A stretch of DNA of 64,000 bases from Andrena cerasifolii (GCF_050908995.1 NC_135118.1:19229501-19293500); one strand, 5' to 3'; shown: positions 23,186 through 38,100, counted from the first letter of the stretch. Notes: generated by a model from the letters alone, not told the origin. Translations and numbers: made by a program.

Positions 23186-26100
23186 GTAAGGCCCCGATCG
23201 ATAATCTTGCCGGAGAAACTTGCGGGACGAGCGAACAGATGCGCGATGTACAACAGGCTCGTTCGATTGCGGCCACGTACCTACGTTCGATTAGTGAATT
23301 AGTGAAACGCTTCGCATGGTTAGCCTTTTTCTTCGCGGACATTTCTACAGTATTCCGTGAGCATTGCGTGGGCATTGCCGTAGGAATTATTTACTTCGAA
23401 GACTAATCAAGTTCATCATTTGCGGTTCATCGCTTTTATTTCCGAGGCCACTGATGTACGAATGATGTACCTGCTCCTGTGGAAATTTAATCAGTGGCAA
23501 TAGGAATAGTTTTGCTGCAAAGGCTAATTGCAATTTTAGGATGACTCCAAAAGCGGAGGCCTTCGTTGAATGTAAAACTTTTTCGGATACATCAGTATGC
23601 GATATTAAAGTTATTCTTAGCGTCAGTCGACAAATTTAATAATTTGATTTAGGGATATTTGATGCAATATACAATATACTCTAATTAGTGGCATGGGTTA
23701 AAAATTAATAATAAAATTAAAATTTTGAAAATCTGGAATCCTATTTCTGGAGGGTAAGCGGATTCCTAGACTTTCTTAAATTTAGTTTATTCCCTAAAGT
23801 GGGGGTGGTCAAATTTAGTAATTTGATTTAGGGATAGTTGATACAATATAAAATATACTCTAATTAGTGGCATGGGTTAAAAATTAATAATAAAATTAAA
23901 ATTTTGAAAATCTGGAATCCTATTTCTGGAGGGTAAGCGGATTCCTGGACTTTCTTAAATTTAGTTTATTCCCTAAAGTGGGGGTGGTGAAAATTAATAA
24001 TTTGATTTAGGGATAATTGATGCAATATAAAATATACTCTAATTAGTGGCATGGGTTAAAAATTAATAATAAAATTAAAATTTTGAAAATCTGGAATCCT
24101 ATTTCTGGAGGGTAAGCGGATTCCTAGACTTTCTTAAATTTAGTTTATTCCCTAAAGTGGGGGTGGTCAAATTTAGTAATTTGATTTAGGGATAATTGAT
24201 ACAATATAAAATATACTCTAATTAGTGGCATGGGTTAAAAATTAATAATAAAATTAAAATTTTGAAAATCTGGAATCCTATTTCTGGAGGGTAAGCGGAT
24301 TCCTGGACTTTCTTAAATTTAGTTTATTCCCTAAAGTGGGGGTGGTGAAATTTAATAATTTGATTTAGGGATAATTGATGCAATATAAAATATACTCTAA
24401 TTAGTGGCATGGGTTAAAAATTAATAATAAAATTAAAATTTTGAAAATCTGGAATCCTATTTCTGGAGGGTAAGCGGATTCCTAGACTTTCTTAAATTTA
24501 GTTTATTCCCTAAAGTGGGGGTGGTCAAATTTAGTAATTTGATTTAGGGATAATTGATGCAATATAAAATATACTCTAATTAGTGGCATGGGTTAAAAAT
24601 TAATAATAAAATTAAAAATTTGAAAATCTGGAATCCTATTTCTGGGCGGTAAGCGGATTCCTAGACTTTCTTAAATTTAGTTTATTCCCTAAAGTGGGGG
24701 TGGTCAAATTTAGTAATTTGATTTAGGGATAGTTGATACAATATAAAATATACCCTAATTAGTGGCATGCGTTGTTGATGAAGTACCAACTACTTGAAGT
24801 TGAGATGTAATGTTGCCGCGCGAAATAGAAGTGTTCTAGGTGGGTACCTACGGCGTGGCAATGCCCACGTTCACGAAATACTGTAGAAATGTTCGCAGAG
24901 AAAAACGCAATTCGTGGGAAGTTGACTACTAATCGAAGGCACGCGGCCAGAATCGAACTAGCCAGTTGTACGCGCCGCTGTGTTTTCACGTCGGTGGGGA
25001 TTCAAAGGAAGCCCCATAACTCGGTTCCGCGTCGTTTGGACCTGCTCCCAAAATAAGAAACTTCAGGTCGCGCACGTGCTGCTCGGCGACCATCATTCTT
25101 CCATTTTGGCGGACCACTGCGCCGCGTACCGTTGGCTGATCCTCTTTGTCTCATCGCACGCGATCTTTCCGGAGCCTTTTTCTTTCCCCGCCGCTGCCTG
25201 GCAGTTGTCCAGCGGAGAATTCGCGCGAAGAGAATACGCGCCTGCGACGAGCCGCGTTTCCAGAGACGGTGCAACGATCGTGTCGCGTTCGGGCCCTACA
25301 GCATCGAATCGTAAGCTTCAGTCCCAACTTCGTCGCCACTCGGTACAGCTCGTGGAATAAATACAGCGCACTCCTTGGGAGTCACACTCAAACGGACTGT
25401 GTATAAAGCGACACCCCCGAAAATAAAAGCGGTTATATGTGTTTGCCAGTCAAATAAAGGGCCTTGCAGACCCAGAATGCGCATCCACCATAGTGCCCTC
25501 AGGGCCTTAATTGTTAGACTCGTAAGCGGTTGAATCACGATCTCGAGTTGCAAGGCACGTTTATGCGTTTCATTCTTTGCGAAAGAAGTATCGCCAGGTT
25601 CAACTATATGCTTGTAGTTGGTAGTGGTGTTGCTTGGTCTCGCGTAGTTGTTAAATAGTCCTGAAGTCACCCAGTTTATTAGAAACTAGCATCCCCCATC
25701 TCGGCTTTGTCCGAGATATTAGCGTGACTAATTCATGTTTATTAGAATTAATATATTTTAAGGAAATTAAGAATTTGGAGAAAAAAATCTTGATTTCTTC
25801 GTAATATTTCGGGGAAGATAACATTCTTGGTTTAATGATTTTCTGACGTTAGGATGAATTGTTGTTGCGCATCACCTGCCGGAGCAATGATGGCAACTAT
25901 TATCCATCACTCCTGTTTGAACTTCTCCTAAGTTAACATACCCAGTTAATTTCTGGATCATAATTCAATGCAAAGCTTCCGGTAACGTTCACTCTTATAA
26001 GTCCAGGATTTACTAGTGTATTTTAATATTCATGTAAAGCAGAAAGTGTTTGTCTGTCGCCTAAAAATATTCGAACGGTAAAACTCAGGGGTCGCGAAAT

Positions 26101-29100
26101 TTGCCCCAGCTCAATATACCCAACTTAATCCAGATAAACGTGGCTATTTTCACAAAAAAAAGATAAATAAATAAAAAACAATTTTTTTTATAAAATCAGA
26201 ATCTAAATTTCGGGTGAAGCTGAGTAGCAAAGCTAATATTACATACGTCGAGCAGGAGTGGATGATGATCTTGACAAATTTGTTCGCACCCGGGGCATAA
26301 TAACATCCACACGGGGTACACAAAAAATCTGCCACAGCAATTTGTAACCATACGATCATTCGAACATATATGTCCGCGGTAATCCATTTCTCTAGCGAGA
26401 AAGCGCGCTAAAAGCTTTGCCATCTGGTGGTGACATCACGGTACTGCTGCGGGCGAGGATACACGGGTCACGTGGTCTGCAAAACAGCCGTACACATGAA
26501 ATGTTTACACATCAATTACATGTTAATAACGCGTTTCCGAGACATGCTGCATAGCCTACGTCCATCCTAGAGTATGCAAGAATAACGTGTTAAAATTTGA
26601 TGAAGATCGGTTCAATAGGTCTTGAGTTTTGCGCGAACATAAAAATCGGCTCTCTCTTTATATAATATCAGGTCGTCGAGGATGAAATTTGTAGAAAAAC
26701 AGGCAAAGTTGGTTGATAACTTACAAATATAAGGAATTATTTTATTCATCAAAGTATGCACCCATATTGTCCATACCCTTTTGCCATTTAAGCGGAAGCT
26801 GGTTGGTTCAGGCCGGTGGTATAAAACCCTGGCGGACAAGAGTCAATGAATTCCTGAAAGGCCTGTTTTACAGTATTGTCGGAATTAAATTGTTTTCCTA
26901 TTAAAAAGTTGTCGGAATTGCGGAAGAAGTGGTAGTCAGTGGGGCGGTATTCCCAGTCGCTACTTATTCTTAAGCAAATGCTTAAGCATACGGTATCCTC
27001 TACTAACCTAGTAGCTAGTAAAGGATGCCGAATGCCTAAGCATTTGCTTAAGAATGAGTAGCGACTGAGAATACCGCCCTTACAAAACCTATTCCTGCAG
27101 AAAGAAGTGTCAATATAAAGGTCCGTAGCTTGCGTTTCCGAATCATCGCCTCGGCGTGAAAACACGCCGATGCCAGGCGACGAGTGAAATTCTCTAATCG
27201 TGAAAAAGTAGAGTTAAAGAACCGATATCCAGAAACTATTCAGAAGTTGTTGCATTTTCCACTTGCGTTTACAAGTCCGTTGCATCAGTTCCACTAACTG
27301 CACGCGTTCTCATCTCTAAAGGTGCGCATAGTTGCTGGAAATGGTTCCTTTATGCCAAATGGAAGTCCGAAAATGTTTCTGCCCATCGCTAAGGTCTTCG
27401 GGTTCGAGGTAACGACACCTCCGTTCTTGCCTTCCATCCACGGCGAAGAGCAGCTCGATTAGCCACGTAACCGGTGACATCGAATTGGATTCGTGGCCAA
27501 GCAATCGGCCCGTCATTGCTTGCTTCACCAGCCGTTCCATTTAGGATCAGCCGATGACGCGGACTCATTATAATTACGATGCTACGCCCCGAGCTTCAGT
27601 CACTCTCGTGCTGTTGTCCTCGTCGTGCTGTTGCGCAAACCAGCATCGTACCGCGGACGCGCCTCGTTAATTGCCCGCGATTTGGCATGGTGCGCGCGCG
27701 CGGAAGTGGCCCGAAGCTGGACCCGGTGTCCAACAGAAATCGAGCCATCATCCGATCGGTGTATTTACCGCGCAGACCAGTCGATATATGAGTGGTCTTC
27801 GGTGGAGTAATAGGCGGAGCGATTCATCTGTCGTTGATTCATTCATCTTCGAGAGGTATATGCCTGTTCTGCTACGTTTGACGTTGTAGTTTTTGGTATG
27901 TGTGTACTCCATGATTACTCTGCACGTAAGAGCCGCAGCTCCTGCCTATCAGAGGAATTGCAAATTAAAGAAGGAAACAATTCGCTCCAATCTGTAAACA
28001 GTGACGACCGAGAACTATTCGAGTGATTTACATACGCGTAAACATAACGCACAACTTTCTTCCCTCCTACTTTCGACTCCTCATTCGATAAGCCTGAACT
28101 CTGTTGTATTTAGAATTTCACTACTCGATTGTTCTGCTCCCTCATCTTTTTCTAGAAAAGACATGGGTCCCTGTCGCAGTTACCAGTTCTTTTCTTTCGT
28201 ACGAAAAGAAGCTTAGGTCCTTTTCACACGAGTCACTTTCGTGACAAGATCAGGGATTGTAACCCGCCCGGAGCGGGTTACTAGTGACATAAGACAGTCT
28301 GGTTTAGACAGCCACTTAACGTACTCTGGTCGTCCGGCAGAAAAAATGAGCAATCTTCATGAATTTTTTACTCAATGAATAGCAAACATAATCGTGCAAA
28401 ACTTTTTACATAATATTCATCTACTTGTGCTCTGCTCGATTTTTCAGACAGATGACCCTCTTAAGTGGCTGTCTGGGCTAGACTGTCTTATGTTACTAGT
28501 AACCGGCTCCGAGCGGGTTACAATCCCTTCTTAAGATTTGACATTTTGAGCTGTGTTAACACAATTCTTACATTCTCTACCTTCTTCTATCCTTTCTAAA
28601 CCAACGCGCAGTTTTATCAGATGAATGTACCTGTTCGAAATGCCATTCGCGAGCCACAGTCATGTCCCGTGTGAAAAGGCTCTTAACGCTTTCGTACCAC
28701 CGATGGGTTTCTGTGTTGTTTAATGCTTACTTTATTATCACCTAATTGTCGTTCTATTACTATTGCCATACTAGGTACCACAGGTAGACGATGATGGTTT
28801 ATTTACCGTCGATACTTATCCAAAGTGAAGCTTTCATCAAACCAGCAAGCGTTTGAATTCGATGTTAAAATCAAAGCGGGAGACGAAGAATCAAACAATT
28901 TCTATTCCCCCCTGTTATATTTCCCAAAGCAATTCTGTTTTTGCCAACTGAACACATCCCAAATTTTCGAATTCCACTGTTCCCCAGAAACCGGTTACAC
29001 CGGTTTTCGAATTCCACTGTTCCCCAGAAACCGGTTACACCGGTTTTCGAATTCCACTGTTCCCCAGAAACCGGTCACACCGGTTTTCGAATTCCACTGT

Positions 29101-32100
29101 TCCCCAAAAACTGGTTACACCGGTTTTCGAGTTCCACTGTTCCTCAGAAACCGGTTACACCGGTTCTCGAATTCCACTGTTCCCCAGAAACCGGTTACAC
29201 CGGTTTTCGAATTCCACTGTTCCCCAGAAACCGGTTACACCGGTTTTCGAATTCCACTGTTCCCCCAAAAACCGGTTATACCGGTTTTCGAACTTTCACA
29301 AAGAAATATATAATTATAATAGTAAATAAATATTTGTACTTATTTTAAAAATGTTCAGTTTCCTTAATATTTATGGAATTACAAAATTATGGCAAAATAA
29401 AATATACTGTATCTATACAAAACTAAATAAATAAAAATTAAATTAACTAAAATCCGCACAATTTTTTAGTTCACTTAATATTTATGGATCTACAAAAGTA
29501 TAACACAATCAAATAGACTGCATACGAAAACCAAATGAAAAAAATACTAAAATCCGCACAAAATATAAATTTTCTACAGTGCGAAATATAAAAATATAAA
29601 CTCATGAATACAGTTTTACAGTAACGAGTAAACTGTTACATACTACAATATGCTTGTGTCCGAGGCGAGTTTCAAGTAAAAATGTTTCTAATTAAATAAT
29701 GAATTCATTTCTGCATATTAATTCTGATATATAAAACCGGTTTTTTAAATTTAAAAGCCAGCTTTCGAATTTTACAAATTCATAAATAAAAACCGGTTTT
29801 TAAAGCCGGTTTTTAAAAACCGACAAACCCTACGTGAAATGGTCCTTGCCCGAGGTTCAGCATTGGCGTGACGATGCTCAGGCCAAGCAATCGACAGTAT
29901 CGGGTGCCGGTTAAATGCGAGCCTGTTACGTAAAATGTTTAATTATAAATACGTGGCTGTCCTCGTCTCCGATCATCTCAGTCGTCGGCTGTTACGCAAA
30001 ACTCGCGGCACCGCGACATCAGGAGCAGCAGCCTGACGTCCCGCCGCCGACTGGGTGGTTCGCCCCCTGGCAAGGCCGGAAACGGCCTTATCTAATCACG
30101 CTGCGACGGGAAAGAGCTACTCGAGGATCTAAGAGCATCGCTTCGTATCTGTAGATAGCGATAAAAATAACCTTACTCTTAAGCAAGTTCCTCGTGGTAC
30201 CTAAATATAGTTTTACGTTCGACGATGCGTTGCTGCACTTTTTTCGTTTTTTTTTTATTTATTTTATTGATCATAGTTAAAATTAATCTGAAGTAATTTC
30301 GACGCCACTGTTGTATAGAGAGTGTTGGAAAGTCCGCTGACAAGGAACTGACAATGAACAATTTACGATTTTGAGGAAACTTGGCACATGGGTAGAGTAT
30401 TTGAATATGTTGAACACGCATTTCTGTTTATCAGCTGAAAGTCGTGTTAAGGGGGTGAAAAGTGTGAGAATTCCACTTGATTCTAGATTTGGGAGCTCGA
30501 AAAGTGGAGGAGCAAAGCCGGGAATCCACCTGCTGGAAGCTAAGCTAACAAGGGAACATCCCGAACTCGGAAATTCGAAAAATTCTGAAACTCTGTGAAT
30601 GTGAAGGGAATTTCTCCCCGATTATAACGCAATTTTTGTTTGCTGCCCAAACTCACTCTAAGGGGGTGTAATTGGCACCTGAATATCCGGTTATTTTCCG
30701 ATTTTGTGTTACAACTCGTGAGCTGTAAAATAACTTTTCCACCGGATGATAGATCGAATTAAAAGAAGTAACTTTTGTCTTGAAACTTTTTTTCTATCTC
30801 TTACAGTCTGCGAGTTATAACACAAAATCGGAAAATAGCCGAATTTTCAGGGGTTAGTTCCACCCCCTTCGAGTGTATTTTCTGCGTTGCTAACACAAGC
30901 GAGTTTGCAGCAAACTGCTCGCTGCCAAATTTTCTTAAATTTCTATATAAATTAGTTTTAACCTAATTCTATGATGATACTAATTTCCTTATTCTGGGTA
31001 GCCACTTCTGTTCGTATTTACATGTAAGTATATAGCACTGTAATCAACTCCCCAGAATAAAAATTGTCACAGGATTTTCGGATGCTTGAACTTTAGTCGC
31101 AGTAACTCTTACTTTCAAACAGTTTTCGAATAATTTTTATACAGTCTTGCAAAGAAGAAAATAACGTTAAAGGAAGTCCATATGATACAGAAAACGCTAA
31201 AGGAATTAATCTTGAAACAGTTATTACGATCGAGTTGTTATACTCTGTCCGGTGCTGTATAATATTTTATCAGATAAAAATAATAAATAAAAATAGAGGA
31301 GAAGGCACGAGTAAGCTGAACAATAAATCGTAAAGCTGACCTTACTTCTCGAACCAAAGCAACGGTGATCCCCCTTTAATCTCTGCGAAACATTCAATTC
31401 GAATATCCTCACTCCGAATTAAGCTGATGAGATAGAACTCTTAATCGCGTCGGAGTAAAATCCACGTTATTACGTGGTCGAGTTCATCGTTGCGACGCCA
31501 GCGGCGGTTATTAATTCTTGTACACGTACAGCCGCGATCCTCGACATTTAGAGAGGCGGATCTCAGCGATAGATCGTTCCATCTGAGTACTTTCGAGCTC
31601 CTCTTACGAGCAAGGCCAATAGTATTCCAGGAGTGAAACTAACAACGATGATTCCCTTGCGACCGAGCAAGCATCACGCCGCCTCCCGGGGCAATCTTGC
31701 GTCGAAAAAGTCTTGAATAGTTACCTTCACCGTTACCTAAGAGCTTCAGCACTTTACGTTGAACAATCGATCGCCACATTGCGTCGCGTTTCCTCCGTTG
31801 AACTGCGGTTTCAAAATATTCCGAACCGCGGCACTATCGGAATGGGGAACACTGCTGATTCATCGTTGAACTTGCACTGCCCCCGAGATCTTGCTAACCA
31901 TGCCAGGTAAGGAGTGCTCGGAACAGATTAAAAGAAACACTTAGATGGCAACTAAAAGCGAGGCAACTAATATTCGATCCGAGATGCAAACGAACCACTG
32001 CACATCCGATTGCAGCCAACTTGTTGTCTTTATCGTCGCCTAACGATACGACTCTTGGTTCTCTCTCGATTACCGAGAGTTATCTGTCGTTAGCGGTTTC

Positions 32101-35100
32101 CTAGAGACGCGGTAAACCGCAAATTGTCCCGCGCTGAATCACGCCAGGAAACTGTGCACCCTGGCTTCCTGGACATTGGCATCCTTGGAACGTTGTAGCT
32201 CGGTTATCCACGGGGATCTTGACGTGTCGCGGAACACGTAAATTCCCTGGACACATCTGAAACAGTTGTTTCTCGACGTAGAAAGCATGCAATTATAGGA
32301 TATAGCACCGATGGACATTCGAAATATCTCTTTCCGCGGTAAAATGTTCGTGCCACTTTGATTCTTGATGGTAGCTTGAGAAATATGAAAGGAACTAACA
32401 AGGGGAGGACACCATGTGGTAGACACCGATTTTGACGAGCCTCGTTATTATCTATGATTTTCGAACTCCCACTGATTACTCTAACGGCACGCTTCACGAG
32501 TCGCTTCTTTGCCCGACACTATACATAAACAATAAATCTCGAACACTCTTCATTTACACTTCGATCTCCCAAACGCACCGCAATCGTTTCTTCCATTCGC
32601 ATTTAAATGGAACGTACTCAGGCTCGCGACAAATACTCTTTCTCGTCAGAAAACCCCACCTATTTATAATATATTGATCTTCATTAAATTATTTAACTAT
32701 GTTCCACCATCTCGACTATCTTCAGGTTTTTATATATAATAACTCGATAATAGAGCATTATTCTTAATTTTTTTGAAGCTGGTCACTCAAAGGGTTGTTT
32801 CCATAAACCACCCCCAAAAAATTAATTATTTTTTTCTACCCTTAATAATTGATTTATAATTTTTAGAAAAATATATGAAGTGCAGTTAGTACGTAGCTAT
32901 TTTTCGTTTTTTTTTCATTTAAATATCTTAAGTAGTAAGCGAGGAAAAAAATAATAACGTTAAGAGCGTTTACCCCCGTATTATCCTTAAACAGGGGGGT
33001 AGCGATCTAAAAATTTACATAATGGTGTTTCAGGCAAGGAGCATTGTTTAAAAAATAACAACTCCAAGAATCGGAATTAGGGTCGTTTGCTTACCCTGCT
33101 AGACTCTTTCACCCATAGAACAACTTGTCGATGCGTTAATGTGTCCCTATTATTATTTTACAGGTCTGCCCTGCAGACGTTGCACAAGGTGTCGAGCAAG
33201 GCGCGCGAGCAGAACTACTTCCTGGGTGGCCTGTCGCATGACTGGGTCAGTTACTATGAGCAACGAATCGAGAGCGATCGCTCGTGTCTCAACGAGTGGC
33301 ATGCTATGGACAACCTGGAATCCCGAAGACCACCGTCGCCGGACAGCGTACGCACCAAGTGAGTCCGCTCTTTCCACAGACTGTCGTTTAACCCCCCTGT
33401 CAATAACCGGGTACGCATTTTACAACTCTCGCACAGTGGGGAAATTTTGCGATTTTATGGCCAGAACTGCGGAAATGAAAATTTTGAATCTCACAAATTT
33501 AATACAAATGTCAATTGAAGAACTATATCCATTTTCCTGGTCAAAACGTTAAGATTTATGTTTAATATATAAAATTCGGCACTTTTACGTTCTAATATAT
33601 GAGAAACTGAATTGCCCGAAAAGCAGCACTTACAAAAATTACGAACGATAAAGATTTTTTTATTATTTACATTTATACACTTTCTTCTTTGTTAGAGCAT
33701 GCCTCTGCTACAGTGCAGCAGGGCATAGCAGAAGGGTTATCGCTCCTGACGACAAACACACGTAATACAAACAAACAAACAGAGGATCGAAGCTGAATAA
33801 AATTGTTTAAAAAAGAATAAAAAGGTTTGTAATGTATGTAAACACTGGATCGTGTTTAAAAAAAGGCGTATAATTACAAGATTAACAACTATTAGCAATT
33901 AATAATTGCATTTATAGAATGAAAATCATTGCAGGATATTATGGGATTGATAACTATTTTATGTATTGAAAATTCATTCTTACATGAAAAGGTTATTTCT
34001 AAAACACTACTTTAAAATTTGTATAAATTACGTATTAAAAACTGAATAATAATTATTTTGAGGACAAAAAGATATCTTACGCACCACCAGGAATTGAATC
34101 CATGCCTTGAAATTATTTTCAGATCTTTGGATAACACAATATATAAGGGTTTGAAGCAATTTGAAAATCTGGATTAATTCTTTGCGATCGGTCTAACTTC
34201 ACATGAACATAAACATGTGCGAGTCTATACGAGCTTTGTATTAAAACATTTAACAGTAAAGTTGGTGGCATTTGATACTCGTATTAGTTCTTCAATTGAC
34301 ATTTCCGTTTATTTTGTCGAATTGAAAAATTTATTTATGTGATTGTGGCCATAAAATCGTGAAATTTCCCCACTGTGTCTCGGTTAAAAGCTTTTCAGCA
34401 TCCCGCCAAAACATCGGCGTCGTTACTTAGAGGACATATACATATGTGTTAATAAGATTGTGGTAGTAGAGATTGTAATAGTATTACTGGGCTTGCCAGA
34501 AAAATGCTGCGCGTAATGGAGGGGGAACATGCCACGCATGCGCGTGATGACGCTGGCATTTGACTGAACCTTGGCGTCTATTGGTTCGTCGTCACGGAGT
34601 TATCACGCGCATGCGTGGCGTGTTCCCCTTCCACTACGAGTAGGAATTCCATACCAGGCCTGTATAATATATGTAAATACCTTTACAACAGCCACGAAAT
34701 CTGCCGGGCGCCAGAAGAACTATGACGAAAATGTCACACATTCTGGACAGGAGTCGGAACACCTGTCTATTACACCACTCTACACTGCAGTGTTACGCCT
34801 GAGAGTTGACAGCAAATATTTATACATAAAGTATCTACTATAATGTCGGTCCAACAAACTAGAATTGAGAATTAGTTGGGCCAAACACTACTAAAAGTGA
34901 TACAAAAATGCTGACGTGCACGTAGATTCGAAACCGAATACTATGGTCCAGCTACTTGCTTTCTACTCTCGCCAAAAATTTCCAATTCGTGTGGAAGTAA
35001 AATCTTTCTCAGAGAGAGAAGATTATCGGGTGTCTACACTATGACAGAATTCACTTGCTGAGACCAACTGTCGCAAGTAATCAGAACTTGCTAGAGTTAC

Positions 35101-38100
35101 TCTCAGGCGTATTTACACAGTGCTGACATCAACTCTCGCAATGAATGTCGCAAGTTTATTGCTAGTGGCCACGAGGCTTAATAGTAGTTGCATGGGAGCA
35201 AAATTGTTACTAAAAACCAATTTCAGGATTTTGCCGTAATCAACCCTTAAGGGGGTGGAAAGGGGTAAACTGTGTTTTCACGGACCTCTCAATATATATT
35301 AAGCCCGATTAGATATCAACTCGGTTTTTGAATACAAAGGTTATCCACACAAATCCATAAAAATTAATTTCAGAATTTTGCCCTAATCAACCCCTAAGGG
35401 GGTGAAATGTATTTTCACGGATTCCTCAAAATCTTTTAGGCCCGATTAGATATCAACTTGATTTTTTACCTCGAAAGGTTACCCACATAAATGCCTAAAA
35501 ACCAATTTCAGGATTTTGCCCTAATCAACCCCTAAGGGTGTGGTGAGAAGGGGTGAAATGTATTTTCCTGGAGTCCTTAATATCTCTTAGGCCCGAAGCG
35601 AAGCGCGGGTATATTTCCTAGCGTTTAATAAAACGCAGAGAGTTGACAAACGCGCATAAACTGCGGTAAGAACTCATCAATTTTATATTATATTGCGGTC
35701 TGGTTATGATATAAAACTCTTATTTTCTCACCGCAACGTAAGTAGTTTCGAGTGGGTCGAAACTGACCCAGCTCCGTATCATGCCAGGGTTAAACTTATA
35801 GAAGTGTGTGAATTATTAGACTCAAGTTATAAAACTACAAGTAACAAGAGCTTCCTTTGCAGATAATACTTTATTCACACTTTACGGCTATAAATTCGGT
35901 TTTCAATTCATAACTTAAGAGTTCGCAGTTCGTCTTAATCTCTTTATTGTGATGCCAGCTGCGAATTAAGCGCTCTATTTCAAAAGTACGTAAAGGCGCA
36001 GCAAACATCATCTAGACTCGCGACGACAAGAGATACACGCACTAAAAACAGAAAGAGCTGCGAACAAACAGCTGAAATACCAAAGATTTCAGTTGACGAG
36101 TGACTGGCAAAACAGTTGCGGAGAGAATAACATTTCCCTACACTTTTCCGCGCTTATAATCATCGTGAAACTGGAATGAAGTATGCATCGACACGGGTCC
36201 GGTACATTCAACCAACAATATCCTCAGATTTCTACAGAAACCAGAGTCTAACAATTTGCACACCTCTGTGGAATCACGCGATTCATTGGCTCCCGTTCGC
36301 AGAGGGGTTGAACGTTACTCTCGCGAACACAGACATTCATCCCACCCGACTCATTCGTGGAGAACTTGATAGACATCCGTTGGTTACTTGGCCGGCTACT
36401 CTTTTTCCCCTCGCCATGTGCGAATTCGGCGCGAGCAAAATCAGAAAGCTGTTGGAAAAACAGCTGGCCGTCTAGGCGAGTTTAGCTTGGTGCGCTGCCA
36501 AAATCGCTGGTTTGTTGACGTATCTCTTGGCGTTTTCGATAGCTCGCGGACCGTGCCTTTATCGCTATCCTTCAATTATTTCCAGTTTCTGCGTCTATCT
36601 AGCGTCTATTTCGAACGGCATACTCGCGGCTGTTGGGGCCGCTGAAGCTGTTGGGATTTCCGCATACGCGGGGCATCAGAAGTTTCGCAATTCCTTGCAA
36701 CTATCCAATTAAAACTTCATCTTCCGCTGGCGCAGAACTTTCTCCAGCTGCCGTCCGCGTCTAACCACGCCTATAATCCGCGTCTAAGAATATTTTGTTA
36801 GATCTGGAGAAGGCAGTTATCGTCGCTGATAATCGTCATAGTTATCCAGTTTACTCCGGGATATGTCCGAGCGCGCAGCTCGGAAACTAGGACGACAAAG
36901 ATGTGCTAAACAGTGGTGCCCATTTGATTTTGTCGACGCAGGCCCAGAGAAAGGGACGAGACTGAGCGCGTGATCCGTTCGACGCTGAAGGAGATCATGA
37001 TGTCCGTGGACCTCGACGAGGTAACCTCGAAGTACATTCGAGGTCGTCTCGAGGAAGACCTCGACATGGATCTCGGGGAGTTCAAGCCGTTCATCGATCA
37101 GGAGATGCTCACCATTCTCGGCCAGATGGACGCGCCGACTGAGATATTCGACCACGTGTATCTGGGTAGCGAGTGGAACGCCAGCAATTTGGAGGAGCTG
37201 CAGAAGAATGGGTGAGCTTGATAATTTCCTCGATTTCAGGTATTCCTTAACCCTCCCGTTGCAACTGGCGCCTACAGGCACCGGGAATATTCGCTGACAG
37301 TATGCTGCAAACGCCCGATGGCCGCCCAATTACGTTTCATCATCGGACGCTAATAGCAACGTAGTTTAACCCACTGACAAAGGAATTTCGGTAACCCGAA
37401 AATTCCGATTGCTTTTTAAACTCTGCAGGCTTCTAGGGAATCTCAATAGAAGTATCAGGCAATTTTTATTCGCCCCTACTTTTTTTTGTATTTGTATTTG
37501 TATTTTTTGTTATTCCTGTGTTTTTACACAGGATGGCGTTTCAAGCATTTTTGCTTATATTGCCCAACGAACATTAGTCATTACCATTTTTCCCTCCTCT
37601 CTCCTTCGGGTCCCAGCAGCAGCAGCGCACCGGGAGAAAAGTGGTCACCCATCTTTCCCCAGTGCACCGCCCCGTGATGCTTAACGTCGGTGATCTGACG
37701 AGAACCGGTGTTTCCATCGCGGCTACGGCCGCTGGTCCCCTACTTTTTTGGTTCTTCGGGTTGAAAACACTCCTTAAAGGTCAATGCGCGCTTTCCTGTT
37801 TCTATGCATGTCCTGAGAACTTGTTTGCCTCGCTGAAATGAGAATTGATTGGTTATTATGCTCTATAAAAGTGTGCAGCAAAGTTACTTAATCGTTCGCG
37901 GCGGAGCACGTTTCTTTATTTAACCTCCGCATTTCAAAGAATTTCAGTGCGACCTAAGACAAAATGAATTCTTCGTAATTTTTATTTTATTGCAACAGCA
38001 GTAGCCGCGAATAATCCTGAAAACAGTTGAATTTGTATTATATTTGGGCTCAGTTTGGACCAATTCATGAACAAACTTTGTCTCTATGTATGAAGTAAAA

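Larger units (their letters stand above)
23186..33163 (+). other. ssh intron 1 (about 10 kb)
   Basis: This is the GTAAGG..TTTTACAG intron between the alternative first exon and exon 2. It contains the 179-bp tandem array, a dispersed CTAGCGTCCC-type repeat, a 140-bp palindrome, a 280-bp MITE, a 40-bp minisatellite and a small foldback, listed separately. A GC-rich stretch at 24980-25400 has open frames on several strands but no recognisable protein. Stretches 27100-28240 and 31000-33160 show no gene that I can support. Confidence 0.7.
33359..36941 (+). other. ssh intron 2 (about 3.6 kb)
   Basis: The intron runs from GTGAGT to GCAG. It holds a 0.95-kb foldback element (33432-34377), a 120-bp palindrome (about 34516-34634), a threefold degenerate repeat ending in a TE-like terminus (about 35210-35625), and a TTAACCCTGG transposon terminus at 35754-35793. 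The segment 35830-36900 shows nothing I recognise. Confidence 0.75.

Noticed and set aside
28968..29288. CRISPR-like direct repeats
   Set aside because: The 40-bp units are contiguous with no unique spacers, and there are no cas-like genes; this is a eukaryotic minisatellite. The same applies to the 23-bp, 179-bp and 340-bp arrays.
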